DNA of 5,200 nucleotides from contig CAJXQV010000105.1 in the NCBI GenBank assembly GCA_913058165.1, forward strand, positions 1-5,200, in the 5' to 3' direction. Shown piece by piece: positions 5,155 to 5,200 of the stretch; position 1 is the first letter of the stretch, and each line of letters begins with the position of its first letter. The notes beneath the pieces were generated by a model that searched no databases, had not been told where the DNA came from, and worked only from the letters and a program-made list of their open reading frames with translations. Made by a program: the position numbers and the translations under genes. This DNA comes from an uncultured Chromatiales bacterium. Its GTDB lineage: Bacteria > Pseudomonadota > Gammaproteobacteria > Steroidobacterales > GCA-2729495.

Positions 5155-5200
5155 CTGTCTCTTATACACATCTGACGCTGCCGACGATCTACTCTGTGTA
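5155..5200 (-). other. Nextera adapter (i5 side), not genomic
   Basis: Bases 5155-5173 are the reverse complement of the Tn5 mosaic end, 5174-5187 (GACGCTGCCGACGA) the i5-side stub, 5188-5195 (TCTACTCT) an eight-base index, which reads AGAGTAGA in reverse complement as I recall for Nextera index S504/N504, and 5196-5200 the start of the P5 sequence. Genomic sequence therefore ends at 5154. Confidence 0.98.

Noticed and set aside
22..5173. Inverted 19-bp Tn5 ends at both edges, as in a natural transposon
   Set aside because: They are directly continuous with commercial adapter and index sequence and there is no transposase or resistance gene inside, so they come from tagmentation.

Overview
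The window is one assembled fragment, and both of its ends are sequencing-library adapter rather than genome. Bases 1-40 and 5155-5200 match Illumina Nextera (Tn5 tagmentation) adapter, including the 19-bp mosaic end and remnants of the index sequences. Genomic DNA therefore runs only from 41 to 5154 (5,114 bp). Peptides beginning MCIRD at either edge are adapter artefacts. The protein families and bacterial gene layout (NAD-malic enzyme of the SfcA/MaeA type, a DsbB-family quinone reductase, DUF3313, class I glutamine amidotransferase, several Sec-type signal peptides) suggest a Gram-negative proteobacterium, most likely a gammaproteobacterium of environmental origin. No rRNA or tRNA marker is present to confirm this.

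Layout, left to right. (1) 41-392, minus: the N-terminal part of an exported DUF3313-like protein, cut by the fragment end. (2) 393-526: divergent intergenic region with a small palindrome. (3) 527-1264, plus: a class I glutamine amidotransferase with an intact Cys/His/Glu triad, the only plus-strand gene. (4) 1267-1677, minus: a small secreted protein with four cysteines in the mature part; it converges on the amidotransferase gene with 2 bp between stops. (5) 1678-1933: a 256-bp gene-free stretch with imperfect inverted repeats. (6) 3426 down to 1934, minus: a probable operon of a two-helix membrane protein (DUF5993-like), a DsbB-family protein, a short frameshifted reading frame, and an exported thioredoxin-fold protein without a CXXC site. 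(7) 5154 down to 3525, minus: the C-terminal part of NAD-malic enzyme followed after 25 bp by a 415-residue protein resembling 4-hydroxyphenylpyruvate dioxygenase, with the 2-His-1-Glu iron site visible.

How the parts fit. The middle operon looks like an envelope redox module. Its DsbB lacks the usual cysteine pair in the second periplasmic loop but carries one in a C-terminal tail after an extra transmembrane helix. The co-directional thioredoxin-like protein has lost its active-site cysteines, so it is unlikely to be an ordinary oxidoreductase. The right-hand pair suggests carbon catabolism: if the dioxygenase-like protein acts on an aromatic 2-oxoacid, downstream fumarate/malate could feed malic enzyme, but this is inference. 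No mobile element, CRISPR array or RNA gene was found. The most interesting material is the variant DsbB operon and the divergent dioxygenase-like protein.
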